Shown: piece by piece, positions 40,533-48,545 of the stretch
Layout: the number at the start of each line of letters is the position of its first letter
How positions within the stretch are numbered: position 1 is the first letter of the stretch
Source of the DNA: Haloarcula salina
Lineage (GTDB): Archaea > Halobacteriota > Halobacteria > Halobacteriales > Haloarculaceae
NCBI RefSeq assembly: GCF_010119195.1
Contig: NZ_WRXL01000001.1
Span: 1 to 64,000, forward strand
DNA: 64,000 bases
Direction of reading: 5' to 3'
Notes under the pieces: generated by a model
The model's input: the letters and a program-made list of their open reading frames with translations, nothing else
Database searches by the model: none
Told to the model about the DNA's origin: nothing
Made by a program: the position numbers and the translations under genes

Positions 40533-40548
40533 CCCTAAAAGCGCTTTC
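40533..40548 (-). promoter_or_regulatory. Promoter of the rpl7ae-rps28e-rpl24e-ndk operon
   Basis: The minus strand reads AAAGCGCTTTTAGGG, a BRE/TATA-like element about 145-155 bases upstream of the rpl7ae ATG. It predicts a leader of roughly 120 bases, consistent with the ribosome-binding site seen. Confidence 0.5.
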
Positions 40549-40600
40549 GAAGCCGAAATCCCGTGCCAGCCCGCCACACGGTCGCTGTCGGGCGGTCTCC

Positions 40601-41611
40601 CTATCGCGTCAGGTCGGCCGTATCCGACAGCGCGGCCGCTGCGTCTGCGACGAGTCGCTCGACGACCGCCGCGGCCGAGGGCACGCCGTCGGCGAGGCCG
40701 ACGCTCTGGCCGGCGTAGTGCGGGAGGGAATCGAGGTCGCCATCCATTCCCTCGAGTGGCGGCAGGTCGGCGAACCGCTCGACGGGGTCGCCGTCGGGCG
40801 TTCGGGCGACGGTGGCTGGTTCGTCAGCGTCCGTATCAGGTGGTGACTCGCCGGCGTGTTCGGCGATCGCCTCGGTTTCGACCACGCGGTGGGGCTGGTC
40901 CGGCCACCCGCGGCTGAACAGTTCGGTGTAGCGGGTCGCCGTCTCGTCGGCCGCGACCAGCCGGTCGCGGTAGTCCTCGTGCGCGCCTGACTCGGCGGTC
41001 GCGACGAACCGCGTCCCCAGCCAGCCGCCGTCAGCGCCCAGCGTCAGCGCCGCGGCGAGGCCGCGCCCGTCGCCGAGTCCGCCGGCGGCGACGACCGGCA
41101 CGTCGACGGCGTCGACCACGCGGGGGAGCAGCGCCATCGTGGTCACCTCGCTCTGGACGTGGCCGCCGGCCTCTCGGCCCTGTGCGACGACGACATCGGC
41201 CCCGGCGTCGACGGCGGACTCGGCCTCGGCGGCGCTGCCGACGGTCACCATCGCCGTGCCGCCCGCCTCGTGGACGCGGTCGACGAACGGGCTCGCGTCG
41301 CCGAACGAGAACGAGACGACCGACGCGCCGGCGTCCAGACAGGCGTCGAGGCACGCCGACGGTGAGAGATCGCCCGTCGCCTCGTCGAGGACGACGTTGA
41401 CGCCGACCACGCCGTCCGTGGCTGTCGCGGCCGCCTCGTACGCGTCTCGGACGGCGTCTGCGTCGCGCCACGACATCGCGAGCATGCCGAGGCCGCCGGC
41501 GTCGGCGACCGCTGCGGCCAACTCCGGCGTGGAGACGCTCCCGACCGGGGCCTGGACGACCGGGTGCTCGATACCGAGCGCGCCACAGAGGGGCGTCTGG
41601 AGAGGAGCCAT
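40601..41611 (-). CDS. Nitronate monooxygenase/2-nitropropane dioxygenase-like FMN enzyme
   Basis: A 336-residue TIM-barrel flavoprotein. The start PLCGALGIEHPVVQAPVGSV is typical; FMN-site segments are VVAQGREAGGHVQSEVTTMALLP (split) with the catalytic-type histidine in EAGGH, AAGGLGDGRGLAAALTLGAD and GTRFVATAESGAHEDYRDRL. Such enzymes oxidise nitronates, and relatives include enoyl-ACP reductase FabK; the physiological substrate here is unknown. It is divergent from tmcA. Confidence 0.85.
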   Translation of the reverse strand: MAPLQTPLCGALGIEHPVVQAPVGSVSTPELAAAVADAGGLGMLAMSWRDADAVRDAYEAAATATDGVVGVNVVLDEATGDLSPSACLDACLDAGASVVSFSFGDASPFVDRVHEAGGTAMVTVGSAAEAESAVDAGADVVVAQGREAGGHVQSEVTTMALLPRVVDAVDVPVVAAGGLGDGRGLAAALTLGADGGWLGTRFVATAESGAHEDYRDRLVAADETATRYTELFSRGWPDQPHRVVETEAIAEHAGESPPDTDADEPATVARTPDGDPVERFADLPPLEGMDGDLDSLPHYAGQSVGLADGVPSAAAVVERLVADAAAALSDTADLTR

Positions 41612-41711
41612 GTCCGCTCTCCGTTCCGGACGGCCGAAAAACGTCGGGGATCGCGCCCGCCGCGACCCGTCCGACCGTCAGGCCCATGTCGGCGCGCCGT
41701 CCACCACCGGT

Positions 41712-43949
41712 ATGGACATCGCGCGGTCGCTCCGCGAGGAGGCACGTCGAGCGAACGAGCGCCGACTGCTCGTGCTCGCGGGCGACCCCGAGCGGACGCG
41801 AACGCGCGCGGCGGCGGCCCTCGATGCGGCGGACATCCCGCGGGCGGAGACGACCGTCCTCGGCCCGAAGTCGTTCATCGACTGCGAGCGCTACGAGCAG
41901 TCGCGCGCGGAGGAACTGCTCGGTCGGACGCGGACGGCGGTCGTGCTGGACGCCCACGCGGAACTGCGGCCGAACGCCGTCGGTCGCTCCGTCGGCGCGG
42001 TCGACGGCGGCGGGCTGTACGTCCTGCTCGCGCCGCCGCTGGATACGTTTCCCCAGCGACGTGACGGCTTCGACGAGACGCTCGCGGTTCCGCCGTTCGA
42101 GACCGCGGACGTGACCGGACACTTCCGCCGGCGGTTCGTCGAGACGCTGCGCGCCCACCGCGGCGTCGCCATCGTCGACGTGGACTCGGACACCGTCGAG
42201 TCTGACGGCCTGACCGACCCGCCGCCGCGCCGACCCCCAGCGCCGCCGACGCCCCCCGACGACGCCGCGTTCCCCGCCGAGGCGTACGAACAGTGCCTCA
42301 CGGACGATCAGCGAGACGCCGTGCTGGCCTTCGAGGCGCTTCGGTCCGCCGGGACCGCGGTGGTCGTCGAGGCCGACCGCGGCCGCGGGAAGTCGAGCGC
42401 CGCGGGGCTGGCCGCCGGGGCCCTCGCGGCCGAGGGACGGGACGTGCTGGTGACCGCTCCGCGGTACCGAAGCGCCGCCGAGGTGTTCGCGCGGGCGGCG
42501 GCCCTGCTGGACGCGCTCGGCGTCGACTACACCCGGGATCAGGCGTCCTCGCCCCGGTCGCTGACGCTCGACGGCGGCGGCCGCGTCCGGTTCTGTCCGC
42601 CGGCGACGGCGGTCGACCTCCCCGAGGCCCCGGACGCGGTCGTCGTGGACGAGGCGGCCGCACTGCCGGTCCGGCGGCTCGAACGGTTCCTCGACGCGCC
42701 GGCCGTCGCGTTCACGACAACGGTACACGGCTACGAGGGGGCCGGACGGGGCTTCTCCGTTCGGTTCCGCGACCGACTCGCCGACGGTGAGCACGAAGTG
42801 ACGGACGCGACGATGACGACGCCGATTCGCTACGGCGACGCGGACCCGGTCGAGGTGTGGGCGTTCCGGGCGCTGCTGCTCGACGCGCGGCCCCCCGTCG
42901 ACCCGCTCGTCACCGATGCGACGCCCGAAACCGTGGACTACCGGCGGCTGTCGACGGCCGACCTCCTCGACGACGAGCACCTGTTGCGGGAGGCCTTCGG
43001 CCTGCTCGTGCTGGCCCACTACCGGACGGAGCCGGCCGACCTGGCGCGCCTGCTCGACGCGCCGAACCTCACCGTCAGGGCGCTCACCCGCGACGGCCAC
43101 GTGGTCGCCGTCGCGCTGCTGGCCCGCGAGGGGTCCCTCTCGGCGGCGACGCGGGCGACGATGTACGGCGGCGGGCGCGTCAGGGGGAACATGCTCCCCG
43201 ACGTGCTGACGACGCAGTTGCGCGACGAGGAGGCGGGGGTCCCCGTCGGCCAGCGCGTGCTGCGTATCGCGACCCACGCCGCCGTCCGCTCGCGCGGGCT
43301 CGGCTCTCGACTCCTCTCGGAGATCGAAGCCGAGTTCGCCGACGAGGCGGACTGGCTCGGCGTCGGCTACGGCGCGACCCCGGAGCTGGTCCGGTTCTGG
43401 GACGCGAACGGCTACGGGACGGTCCACCTCTCGACCTCGCGCAACGACACCAGCGGCGAGTACTCCGCCGTCATGATCGACCCCTGTTCGCCGGCCGGCG
43501 AGCGACTGGCCGAGCGCCATGCCGCGTGGTTCCGGGACCGCATCGCCGCGGTGCTATCGGACGCGCTCGCGGACTGCGACCCGGACGTGGTCCGCGCGGT
43601 CCTGCGGGCCGCCGACGCCGAACCGGACCTGTCGCTGTCGCCGTGGGAGTGGCGACTGGTCGCGGGCGTTCCCGGCGGCGCGTCGATCATGGACACGGAC
43701 CCGAAGCCGTTCCGCGACCTGACGGTGCGACACCTGCTCGACCCGGCGGACTCGGACGCGCTGACAGCCCGCGAGGAGCGCCTGCTCGTCCGGAAGGTCC
43801 TGCAGGCGGCTCCCTGGCTGTCCGTGACCGACGAGCTCGAGTTCGTCTCCCGGCGCGAGTGCATGCGGGCGCTGGGCGGGGCCGTCGAAAGCTTGACGCG
43901 GCTGTACGGCGACGTGTCGGTACAGGAGGAACTCGACAGACACCGATGA
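41712..43949 (+). CDS. tmcA: tRNA(Met) cytidine acetyltransferase
   Basis: A 745-residue TmcA/Nat10-family RNA acetyltransferase that forms N4-acetylcytidine, using ATP and acetyl-CoA. Domains in order are an N-terminal DUF1726-like region (residues 1-180), a helicase-like ATPase with the P-loop EADRGRGKSSAAG and Walker B VVVDEAAALP, a GNAT domain with RIATHAAVRSRGLGSRLLSE, and a C-terminal tRNA-binding region. The open frame continues to 41139 without a family match; ATG 41712 fits the family start. The stop overlaps the next ATG. Confidence 0.93.
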   Translation: MDIARSLREEARRANERRLLVLAGDPERTRTRAAAALDAADIPRAETTVLGPKSFIDCERYEQSRAEELLGRTRTAVVLDAHAELRPNAVGRSVGAVDGGGLYVLLAPPLDTFPQRRDGFDETLAVPPFETADVTGHFRRRFVETLRAHRGVAIVDVDSDTVESDGLTDPPPRRPPAPPTPPDDAAFPAEAYEQCLTDDQRDAVLAFEALRSAGTAVVVEADRGRGKSSAAGLAAGALAAEGRDVLVTAPRYRSAAEVFARAAALLDALGVDYTRDQASSPRSLTLDGGGRVRFCPPATAVDLPEAPDAVVVDEAAALPVRRLERFLDAPAVAFTTTVHGYEGAGRGFSVRFRDRLADGEHEVTDATMTTPIRYGDADPVEVWAFRALLLDARPPVDPLVTDATPETVDYRRLSTADLLDDEHLLREAFGLLVLAHYRTEPADLARLLDAPNLTVRALTRDGHVVAVALLAREGSLSAATRATMYGGGRVRGNMLPDVLTTQLRDEEAGVPVGQRVLRIATHAAVRSRGLGSRLLSEIEAEFADEADWLGVGYGATPELVRFWDANGYGTVHLSTSRNDTSGEYSAVMIDPCSPAGERLAERHAAWFRDRIAAVLSDALADCDPDVVRAVLRAADAEPDLSLSPWEWRLVAGVPGGASIMDTDPKPFRDLTVRHLLDPADSDALTAREERLLVRKVLQAAPWLSVTDELEFVSRRECMRALGGAVESLTRLYGDVSVQEELDRHR

Positions 43950-44443
43950 TCGCGCTCGGACTCGACGCGCTGCTGGTCGTCGTCGCCTTCGCGCTGCTGG
44001 TCGGCGGCGTCGTCGGCAGCCTCACGCCGCAGGTCCCCGGCGCGGCGCTCTCGCTGGCCGGCGTCTACACCTACTGGTACGCGAGCGGAACGACCGAGCC
44101 CGGCGCGCTGTTGGTCGCCGCGCTCACGCTCGTGGCCGTGCTGACGTGGGTCGTCGACTGGGCGGGCGGCGCGGTCGCCGCGCGCGTCGGCGGGGCCTCG
44201 AACTGGACGGCGCTGCTGGCCGGACTGGTCGGCCTCGTCCTCTTCTTCGTCACTGGCCCGCTCGGGATTCTGCTCGGGGTCGCCGGGACCGTGTTCGCCG
44301 TCGAGTTCTACCGCCAGGGGGACGCCCGCGGCGGCGCGAAGGCCGCGCTCGTCACAACGGCGGGAATGCTCGCCTCCGGCGTCGTCCAGGCGCTGTTGAC
44401 CGGGTCGATACTGATCGTCATGCTCGCCGTCGCCCTCCTATGA
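43946..44443 (+). CDS. DUF456 membrane protein
   Basis: A 165-residue protein with four or five hydrophobic segments. The N-terminal motif VVGSLTPQVPGAALSLAGVY and the glycine-zipper-rich GLVLFFVTGPLGILLGVAGT followed by EFYRQGDARGGAKAAL fit DUF456 membrane proteins, whose function is unknown. The ATG overlaps the tmcA stop by four bases and the gene's TGA overlaps the next ATG, so three genes are translationally coupled. Confidence 0.8.
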   Translation: MIALGLDALLVVVAFALLVGGVVGSLTPQVPGAALSLAGVYTYWYASGTTEPGALLVAALTLVAVLTWVVDWAGGAVAARVGGASNWTALLAGLVGLVLFFVTGPLGILLGVAGTVFAVEFYRQGDARGGAKAALVTTAGMLASGVVQALLTGSILIVMLAVALL

Positions 44444-44604
44444 CGCGGTGCGAGGAAGCCGACTGCGAGGCCGAGGCCGCGGTCGAACTCCACATCCCGT
44501 GGGACGCGAATCGCGTGGTGTGCCCGGCCCACGCACGCGTCTGGGCACAGAAGGACGGCGTCGTCTCCCATCCGCTAGAGGGACAGGAGGACGAGTGGCC
44601 CTGA
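44440..44604 (+). CDS. Small cysteine-containing protein, 54 residues
   Basis: The ATG overlaps the DUF456 stop (ATGA). The protein reads MTRCEEADCEAEAAVELHIP and has WDANRVVCPAHARVWAQKDG after it, ending in GQEDEWP. Cys4, Cys9, Cys28 and His31 form a plausible small zinc site. No named family is recognised. It belongs to the tmcA operon by overlap. Confidence 0.7.
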   Translation: MTRCEEADCEAEAAVELHIPWDANRVVCPAHARVWAQKDGVVSHPLEGQEDEWP

Positions 44605-44729
44605 GTCGGCGCGGCCTGTCGGCCCACGGTTCCCACGAGTAAATCTGATCCGTGGCGCGAGGCTCACCGCTCGTTCTCGAAGAAAATATCATAGTCGTTC
44701 GATATGAATGGTTGGTGTGAGGTGTTACC

Positions 44730-46331
44730 ATGAAACGAGAAATGCGCACGCTCGACTTCCTGGACCGCGCCGTGGACCTCTACGACGACGTGACGGGGAT
44801 CGTCGCCCACGACGGAACCGAGTACACGTACGCCGAGGTGAACGAGCGAGTGAACCGACTGGCACACGCGCTGGCGGAGCGCGGCGTCTCCCAGGGGAGC
44901 CGCGTCGCCGTCCTCGCGCCGAACACGCACTACTTCATCGAGACGCTGTACGCCACGAGCAAGCTCGGCGGCGTGTTCGTCCCGCTGAACTACCGGCTCG
45001 ATCCGGCGAAGATCGAGTACATCCTGAACGACTGCGACGCGTCGACGATAATCGCCGACCACGCCTTCGCCGACAAGGTCGAGCCGGTACGAGACGGCGT
45101 GCCGGCGGAGACGTTCGTCGGCTACGAGGCTGACCGTATCGAGGGCGACTGGGAGGAGTACGCGACACTGCTGGACGGGCAGCCGACGGCCGAACCGGAC
45201 CGGCCAGACATCTCGGAAGACGACGACGCCAGCATCAACTACACGTCGGGGACGACGGGCGACCCGAAGGGCGTGGTCAGGACCCACCGGACCGAGAGCT
45301 GGCACGCGCTCGTACTGAACCAGCACATGGAGATCCGCGACGACGACACCTACCTCTGGACGCTCCCCATGTTCCACTGCAACGGCTGGGGCCACACCTA
45401 CGCGATAACGGGGACGGGGGGAACGCACGTCTGTCAGCGGACGTTCGACGCGGCGGAGACGTTCCGCCGGGTCCGCGAGTACGACGTGTCGTTCATGTGC
45501 GGCGCGCCGACGGTCCTGAACAAACTGGTCCAGCACTACCGCGCGAACGACGGCGAGGTCGAGACGCAGGGCGACCGCGACGTGCGCATCGCGACGGCCG
45601 GCAGCGCCCCCGCGACCGCGACGATCGAGCGCGTCGAGGACGAGTTCGGCTGGCGCATCATCCACATCTACGGCCTGACCGAGACGGCCCCGGTCATCAC
45701 GACCAGCAACTCCCCGCGGCGCATCGCCGAGCGCGGGCGCGACCTCAAGGTCATGCAGGGCGCGGCGGCGCTGTGCACCGAAATCCGCGTCGTCGACGAC
45801 GACGGCGCGGACGTGCCCCGGGACGGGTCGACCATCGGCGAGGTCGTCGTCCGCGGCAATCAGGTGATGGACCGCTATCTCAACAAGCCCGAGATCACCG
45901 ACGAGGCGTTCAACGCCAAGGTCGAGGGGTACTTCCACACCGGCGACCTCGCGACGTGGGACGGCGACGGAATGGTCCAGATCATGGACCGCCGGAAGGA
46001 CATCATCATCTCCGGCGGCGAGAACATCTCCTCCATCGAACTGGAGGACGCGCTCTACGACCACCCCGGCGTCCAGAAGGCCGCTGTCATCCCCGTCCCG
46101 AGCGAGGAGTGGGGCGAGACGCCGATGGCCATCGTGGTCCCGACGCCCGGGAGCGAGCCGACCGAACGGGAGATTCTGGACTTCCTCAGAGAGCACGTCG
46201 CGAGCTACAAGCTCCCCGCCGGCGTCGACTTCCGCGAGAGACTCCCCGAGACGGCGACCGGAAAGATCCAGAAGTACGAGCTCCGCAAGGAGTACTGGGA
46301 GGAACAGGAGCGGATGATCGGACAGGAGTGA
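44730..46331 (+). CDS. Acyl-CoA synthetase (AMP-forming), fatty acid-CoA ligase type
   Basis: A 533-residue ANL-superfamily enzyme. The AMP-binding P-loop is [18 protein letters not shown], the adenine motif [13 protein letters not shown], and the C-terminal hinge and catalytic part includes [20 protein letters not shown] and the lysine in [13 protein letters not shown]. It activates a carboxylic acid to acyl-AMP and then acyl-CoA. Length and the [14 protein letters not shown] segment resemble medium-chain acyl-CoA ligases. A TATA-like GATATGAATG lies about 20-30 bases upstream. It may feed the Etf/FixC module a few kilobases away. Confidence 0.88.
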   Translation: MKREMRTLDFLDRAVDLYDDVTGIVAHDGTEYTYAEVNERVNRLAHALAERGVSQGSRVAVLAPNTHYFIETLYATSKLGGVFVPLNYRLDPAKIEYILNDCDASTIIADHAFADKVEPVRDGVPAETFVGYEADRIEGDWEEYATLLDGQPTAEPDRPDISEDDDASINYTSGTTGDPKGVVRTHRTESWHALVLNQHMEIRDDDTYLWTLPMFHCNGWGHTYAITGTGGTHVCQRTFDAAETFRRVREYDVSFMCGAPTVLNKLVQHYRANDGEVETQGDRDVRIATAGSAPATATIERVEDEFGWRIIHIYGLTETAPVITTSNSPRRIAERGRDLKVMQGAAALCTEIRVVDDDGADVPRDGSTIGEVVVRGNQVMDRYLNKPEITDEAFNAKVEGYFHTGDLATWDGDGMVQIMDRRKDIIISGGENISSIELEDALYDHPGVQKAAVIPVPSEEWGETPMAIVVPTPGSEPTEREILDFLREHVASYKLPAGVDFRERLPETATGKIQKYELRKEYWEEQERMIGQE

Positions 46332-46378
46332 GCGCGGTCGGAGCCGGCCGAGGCGCGCCGTAGCCAATCCAACACGAT

Positions 46379-46389
46379 TCTTTATTATC
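46379..46389 (+). promoter_or_regulatory. TATA box of the LLM oxidoreductase gene
   Basis: TCTTTATTATC lies 22-32 bases upstream of the ATG at 46411, a clear leaderless promoter. Confidence 0.6.
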
Positions 46390-46410
46390 GTCCCGCCGGT
46401 CGGAGCGAGT

Positions 46411-47385
46411 ATGCACCTCGGAGTGGTCGTCCCGCGCGTCGACGATTTCAGCACCATCGACCTCGCCGTCGAGGCCGAGACCCACGGCTACGACTCCGTC
46501 TGGCTCAACGAGCTGTGGGGAGCCAGCTCCGTCGTGGAACTGACCGACATCGCGGCTCGCACGGACGAGATCGAGATCGGGACGGCGATCCTGAACGTCT
46601 TCTCGCGGTCGCCGGCCGTGCTCGCGATGACCGCGGCGACGCTCGACAGAGTATCGGACGGGCGCGCGGTCCTCGGGCTGGGAACGAGCACGAAGCGCTC
46701 CGTCGAGAGCATGCACGGGGCTTCGTTCGAGCGGCCGGTGCGGCGCGCCCACGAGACCATCGACATCGTGAAGCGACTGCTGACGGCCGACGATCGGGTG
46801 TCCTACGACGGCGAGGTGCAGTCCGTCGAGGGCGTCCCGCCGCTGGGCCGCGACGTTCCCGTCTACCACGCGGCGCTCGGACCGGCGAACCGGCGGGTCG
46901 TCGCCAGGCTCGCCGACGGCTGGCTCCCCCACATGGTCCCCTTCTCCGAACTCGAATCGTCGTTCGACTACGTCGCGGAGACCGCGCGAGAGGCGGACCG
47001 GAACCCGGACGAGATCACCGTCGCGCCGTACGTCCCGGCCGTCGTTCACGACGACCCCGAACGGGCCGAAGCGGAACTGCGCAAGCATATCGCCTACTAC
47101 GCGGGAAGCGGCGAGGGGTATCGCCGCGCGGTCGCGTCGGCGTACCCGGACCGCGCCGAGCGCATCGCGGAGGCGTGGGGTGCGGGGGACCGCGGCGAGG
47201 CCGCCGAACTGGTGACCGACGAGATGCTCGCCGATCTCGGAATCGCGGGGACGCCGGAACAGGCCCGGGAGAAGGTGCAGTCGGTGACCGAGGACTCGGT
47301 TATCGACCGGCTACTGATAACTGTGCCACAACAGGTCGACGGGGACCTCGCTCGGGAGACGATTCACGCGCTGGGCCCGAACTAG
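46411..47385 (+). CDS. LLM-class F420-dependent oxidoreductase
   Basis: A 324-residue luciferase-like TIM-barrel flavoprotein. Typical segments are MHLGVVVPRVDDF at the start, HGYDSVWLNELWG, IEIGTAILNVFSRSPAVLAM, GRAVLGLGTSTKRSVESMHG and GGYDG-like VSYDGEVQSVEGVPPL. In archaea such enzymes commonly use coenzyme F420, as in methylenetetrahydromethanopterin reductase and its paralogues; the substrate here is not known. Its 3' end overlaps the convergent HTH-GNAT gene by four bases. Confidence 0.85.
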   Translation: MHLGVVVPRVDDFSTIDLAVEAETHGYDSVWLNELWGASSVVELTDIAARTDEIEIGTAILNVFSRSPAVLAMTAATLDRVSDGRAVLGLGTSTKRSVESMHGASFERPVRRAHETIDIVKRLLTADDRVSYDGEVQSVEGVPPLGRDVPVYHAALGPANRRVVARLADGWLPHMVPFSELESSFDYVAETAREADRNPDEITVAPYVPAVVHDDPERAEAELRKHIAYYAGSGEGYRRAVASAYPDRAERIAEAWGAGDRGEAAELVTDEMLADLGIAGTPEQAREKVQSVTEDSVIDRLLITVPQQVDGDLARETIHALGPN

Positions 47386-48113
47386 ATGTCCATCTCCATC
47401 ATCACCTCGTCGGCGTACTCGTCGCCGAACTTGTAGTGGTCCTCGCGGACTGCCTCGGTGTCCCAGCCGTGGGTCGAGAGGAACTCGATCGCGTCCTCGT
47501 TTGTCGACGGAATAGAGTTGTACAGCTTCTCGTACCCGTGCGAGGCCGCCCATTCGGTGCCGCGGGCGAGCAGTTGCGAGCCGATGCCGTGGCCGCGGTA
47601 CTGTTCGAGGACGCCGAGCGTGAGTTCGGCCGTGTGGCTCAGCTTCTCGATCTCCGGGTGCTTGAGGTGGACCCAGCCGACCACGTCGTCGTCGATGCAG
47701 GCGACGAAGAAGATGCGCGACTCCAGTTCGTTGTGGCGCAGGAGCACGCCCTCGGAGTCGACCACGTCGGCCACGGTCTCGGCGTTGACGTACTCGCCGC
47801 CACCGATGGCGGCCCGGATGGCCCCGACGAGACCCGTGAGGTCCTCCTGGCGGGCCTGCCGGATCGTGAACTCGATGTCGTCGGCCTCGAACTCCTCCTC
47901 GACGGTGTCGTCGTAGGCGATTCGTAACTCTCCGTCGACCTCCGTGAGGACGCCGTCGCGCTTGAGAATGGCGACGTGGTGGCCGAACGGCCGCGGTTCC
48001 ATCTGGAGCGCCGACCGAGCCATCGACGGCTCGACCGAGCCGTGCGATTCGACGTACTCGTAGATGTCCCTGCGGTCCTCGTGGTCGAACTGCAACTGCT
48101 CTGTGAGCTCCAT
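47382..48113 (-). CDS. HTH-GNAT acetyltransferase
   Basis: A 243-residue protein. Residues 1-75 look like a winged helix (EDRRDIYEYVESHGSVEPSM, then FGHHVAILKRDGVLTEVDGE) and residues 88-235 are a GNAT domain with motif A LTLGVLEQYRGHGIGSQLLA and WAASHGYEKLYNSIPSTNED. An HTH joined to an acetyltransferase suggests a DNA-binding or self-regulating enzyme. The ATG at 48113 is preferred over 48128. A TATA element (48143-48153) and a 15-base palindrome (48160-48174) lie upstream and could be its own operator. Confidence 0.82.
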   Translation of the reverse strand: MELTEQLQFDHEDRRDIYEYVESHGSVEPSMARSALQMEPRPFGHHVAILKRDGVLTEVDGELRIAYDDTVEEEFEADDIEFTIRQARQEDLTGLVGAIRAAIGGGEYVNAETVADVVDSEGVLLRHNELESRIFFVACIDDDVVGWVHLKHPEIEKLSHTAELTLGVLEQYRGHGIGSQLLARGTEWAASHGYEKLYNSIPSTNEDAIEFLSTHGWDTEAVREDHYKFGDEYADEVMMEMDI

Positions 48114-48142
48114 GTTGAACGTTACCACGAGACAGCACTTAG

Positions 48143-48153
48143 TCCTTTATCAA
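48143..48153 (-). promoter_or_regulatory. TATA box of the HTH-GNAT gene
   Basis: The minus strand reads TTGATAAAGGA about 30-40 bases upstream of the ATG at 48113. Confidence 0.5.
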
Positions 48154-48159
48154 AAATCA

Positions 48160-48174
48160 TTTACCTCAGGTAAA
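48160..48174. promoter_or_regulatory. 15-base palindromic operator candidate
   Basis: TTTACCTCAGGTAAA is a perfect 7-1-7 inverted repeat placed just upstream of the TATA/BRE region of the HTH-GNAT gene and seven bases after the end of the convergently spaced 119-residue gene. The position suits control of transcription from the 48113 promoter; a terminator hairpin for the upstream operon is an alternative, as it follows that stop codon. Confidence 0.5.
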
Positions 48175-48180
48175 GGGTCG

Positions 48181-48540
48181 CTACCGCTCCGGAACCCCGG
48201 TCAGCACCTGCGCCACGTCGCGGGCGTTGTGGGTGTCGACGAGCAGTTCCGCGGCCTCTCTGATGGCGTAGGAGCCGGCTAACTCGACGCCGTAGCAGGC
48301 GGCGTAGCAGTCCAGCCAGTCGTTCATCGCTCCCTCCAGGCGCTCGAATTCGGACTCGGAGAACCGCACCCAGGTGCCGCCGGTGCGGGCCTCGCAGTAC
48401 AGCGCCACGGTGGGGCCAAAGCCCTCCCGGAGCAGGGCCATCGCGCGCTCGTCGTCCGGTGGATCGGGGTCGAGCGACTCGCGGGCCGACTCGGCGCGCC
48501 GTGAGAGCGCCCGGATCCGGTCGTCGTACTGGTGGCTCAC
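48181..48540 (-). CDS. Uncharacterised acidic protein downstream of fixCX
   Basis: A 119-residue protein from a GTG at 48540, five bases after the fixCX stop; longer frames lie inside fixCX. It is helical and acidic (DDRIRALSRRAESARESLDP), with a middle segment VALYCEARTGGTWVRFSESE and two cysteines in DCYAACYG. No domain is recognised. Spacing indicates that it is the last gene of the Etf operon and may serve it. Confidence 0.65.
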   Translation of the reverse strand: MSHQYDDRIRALSRRAESARESLDPDPPDDERAMALLREGFGPTVALYCEARTGGTWVRFSESEFERLEGAMNDWLDCYAACYGVELAGSYAIREAAELLVDTHNARDVAQVLTGVPER

Positions 48541-48545
48541 GGCGG

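Noticed and set aside
41139-41711. A 191-codon extension of the tmcA frame upstream
   Set aside because: It runs antisense through the neighbouring oxidoreductase gene and has no resemblance to TmcA N-termini; ATG 41712 starts the family-like sequence.
41031-43520. An 829-codon minus-strand frame opposite tmcA
   Set aside because: TmcA has all family motifs on the plus strand; the antisense product is compositionally biased and overlaps the real minus-strand nitronate monooxygenase-like gene.
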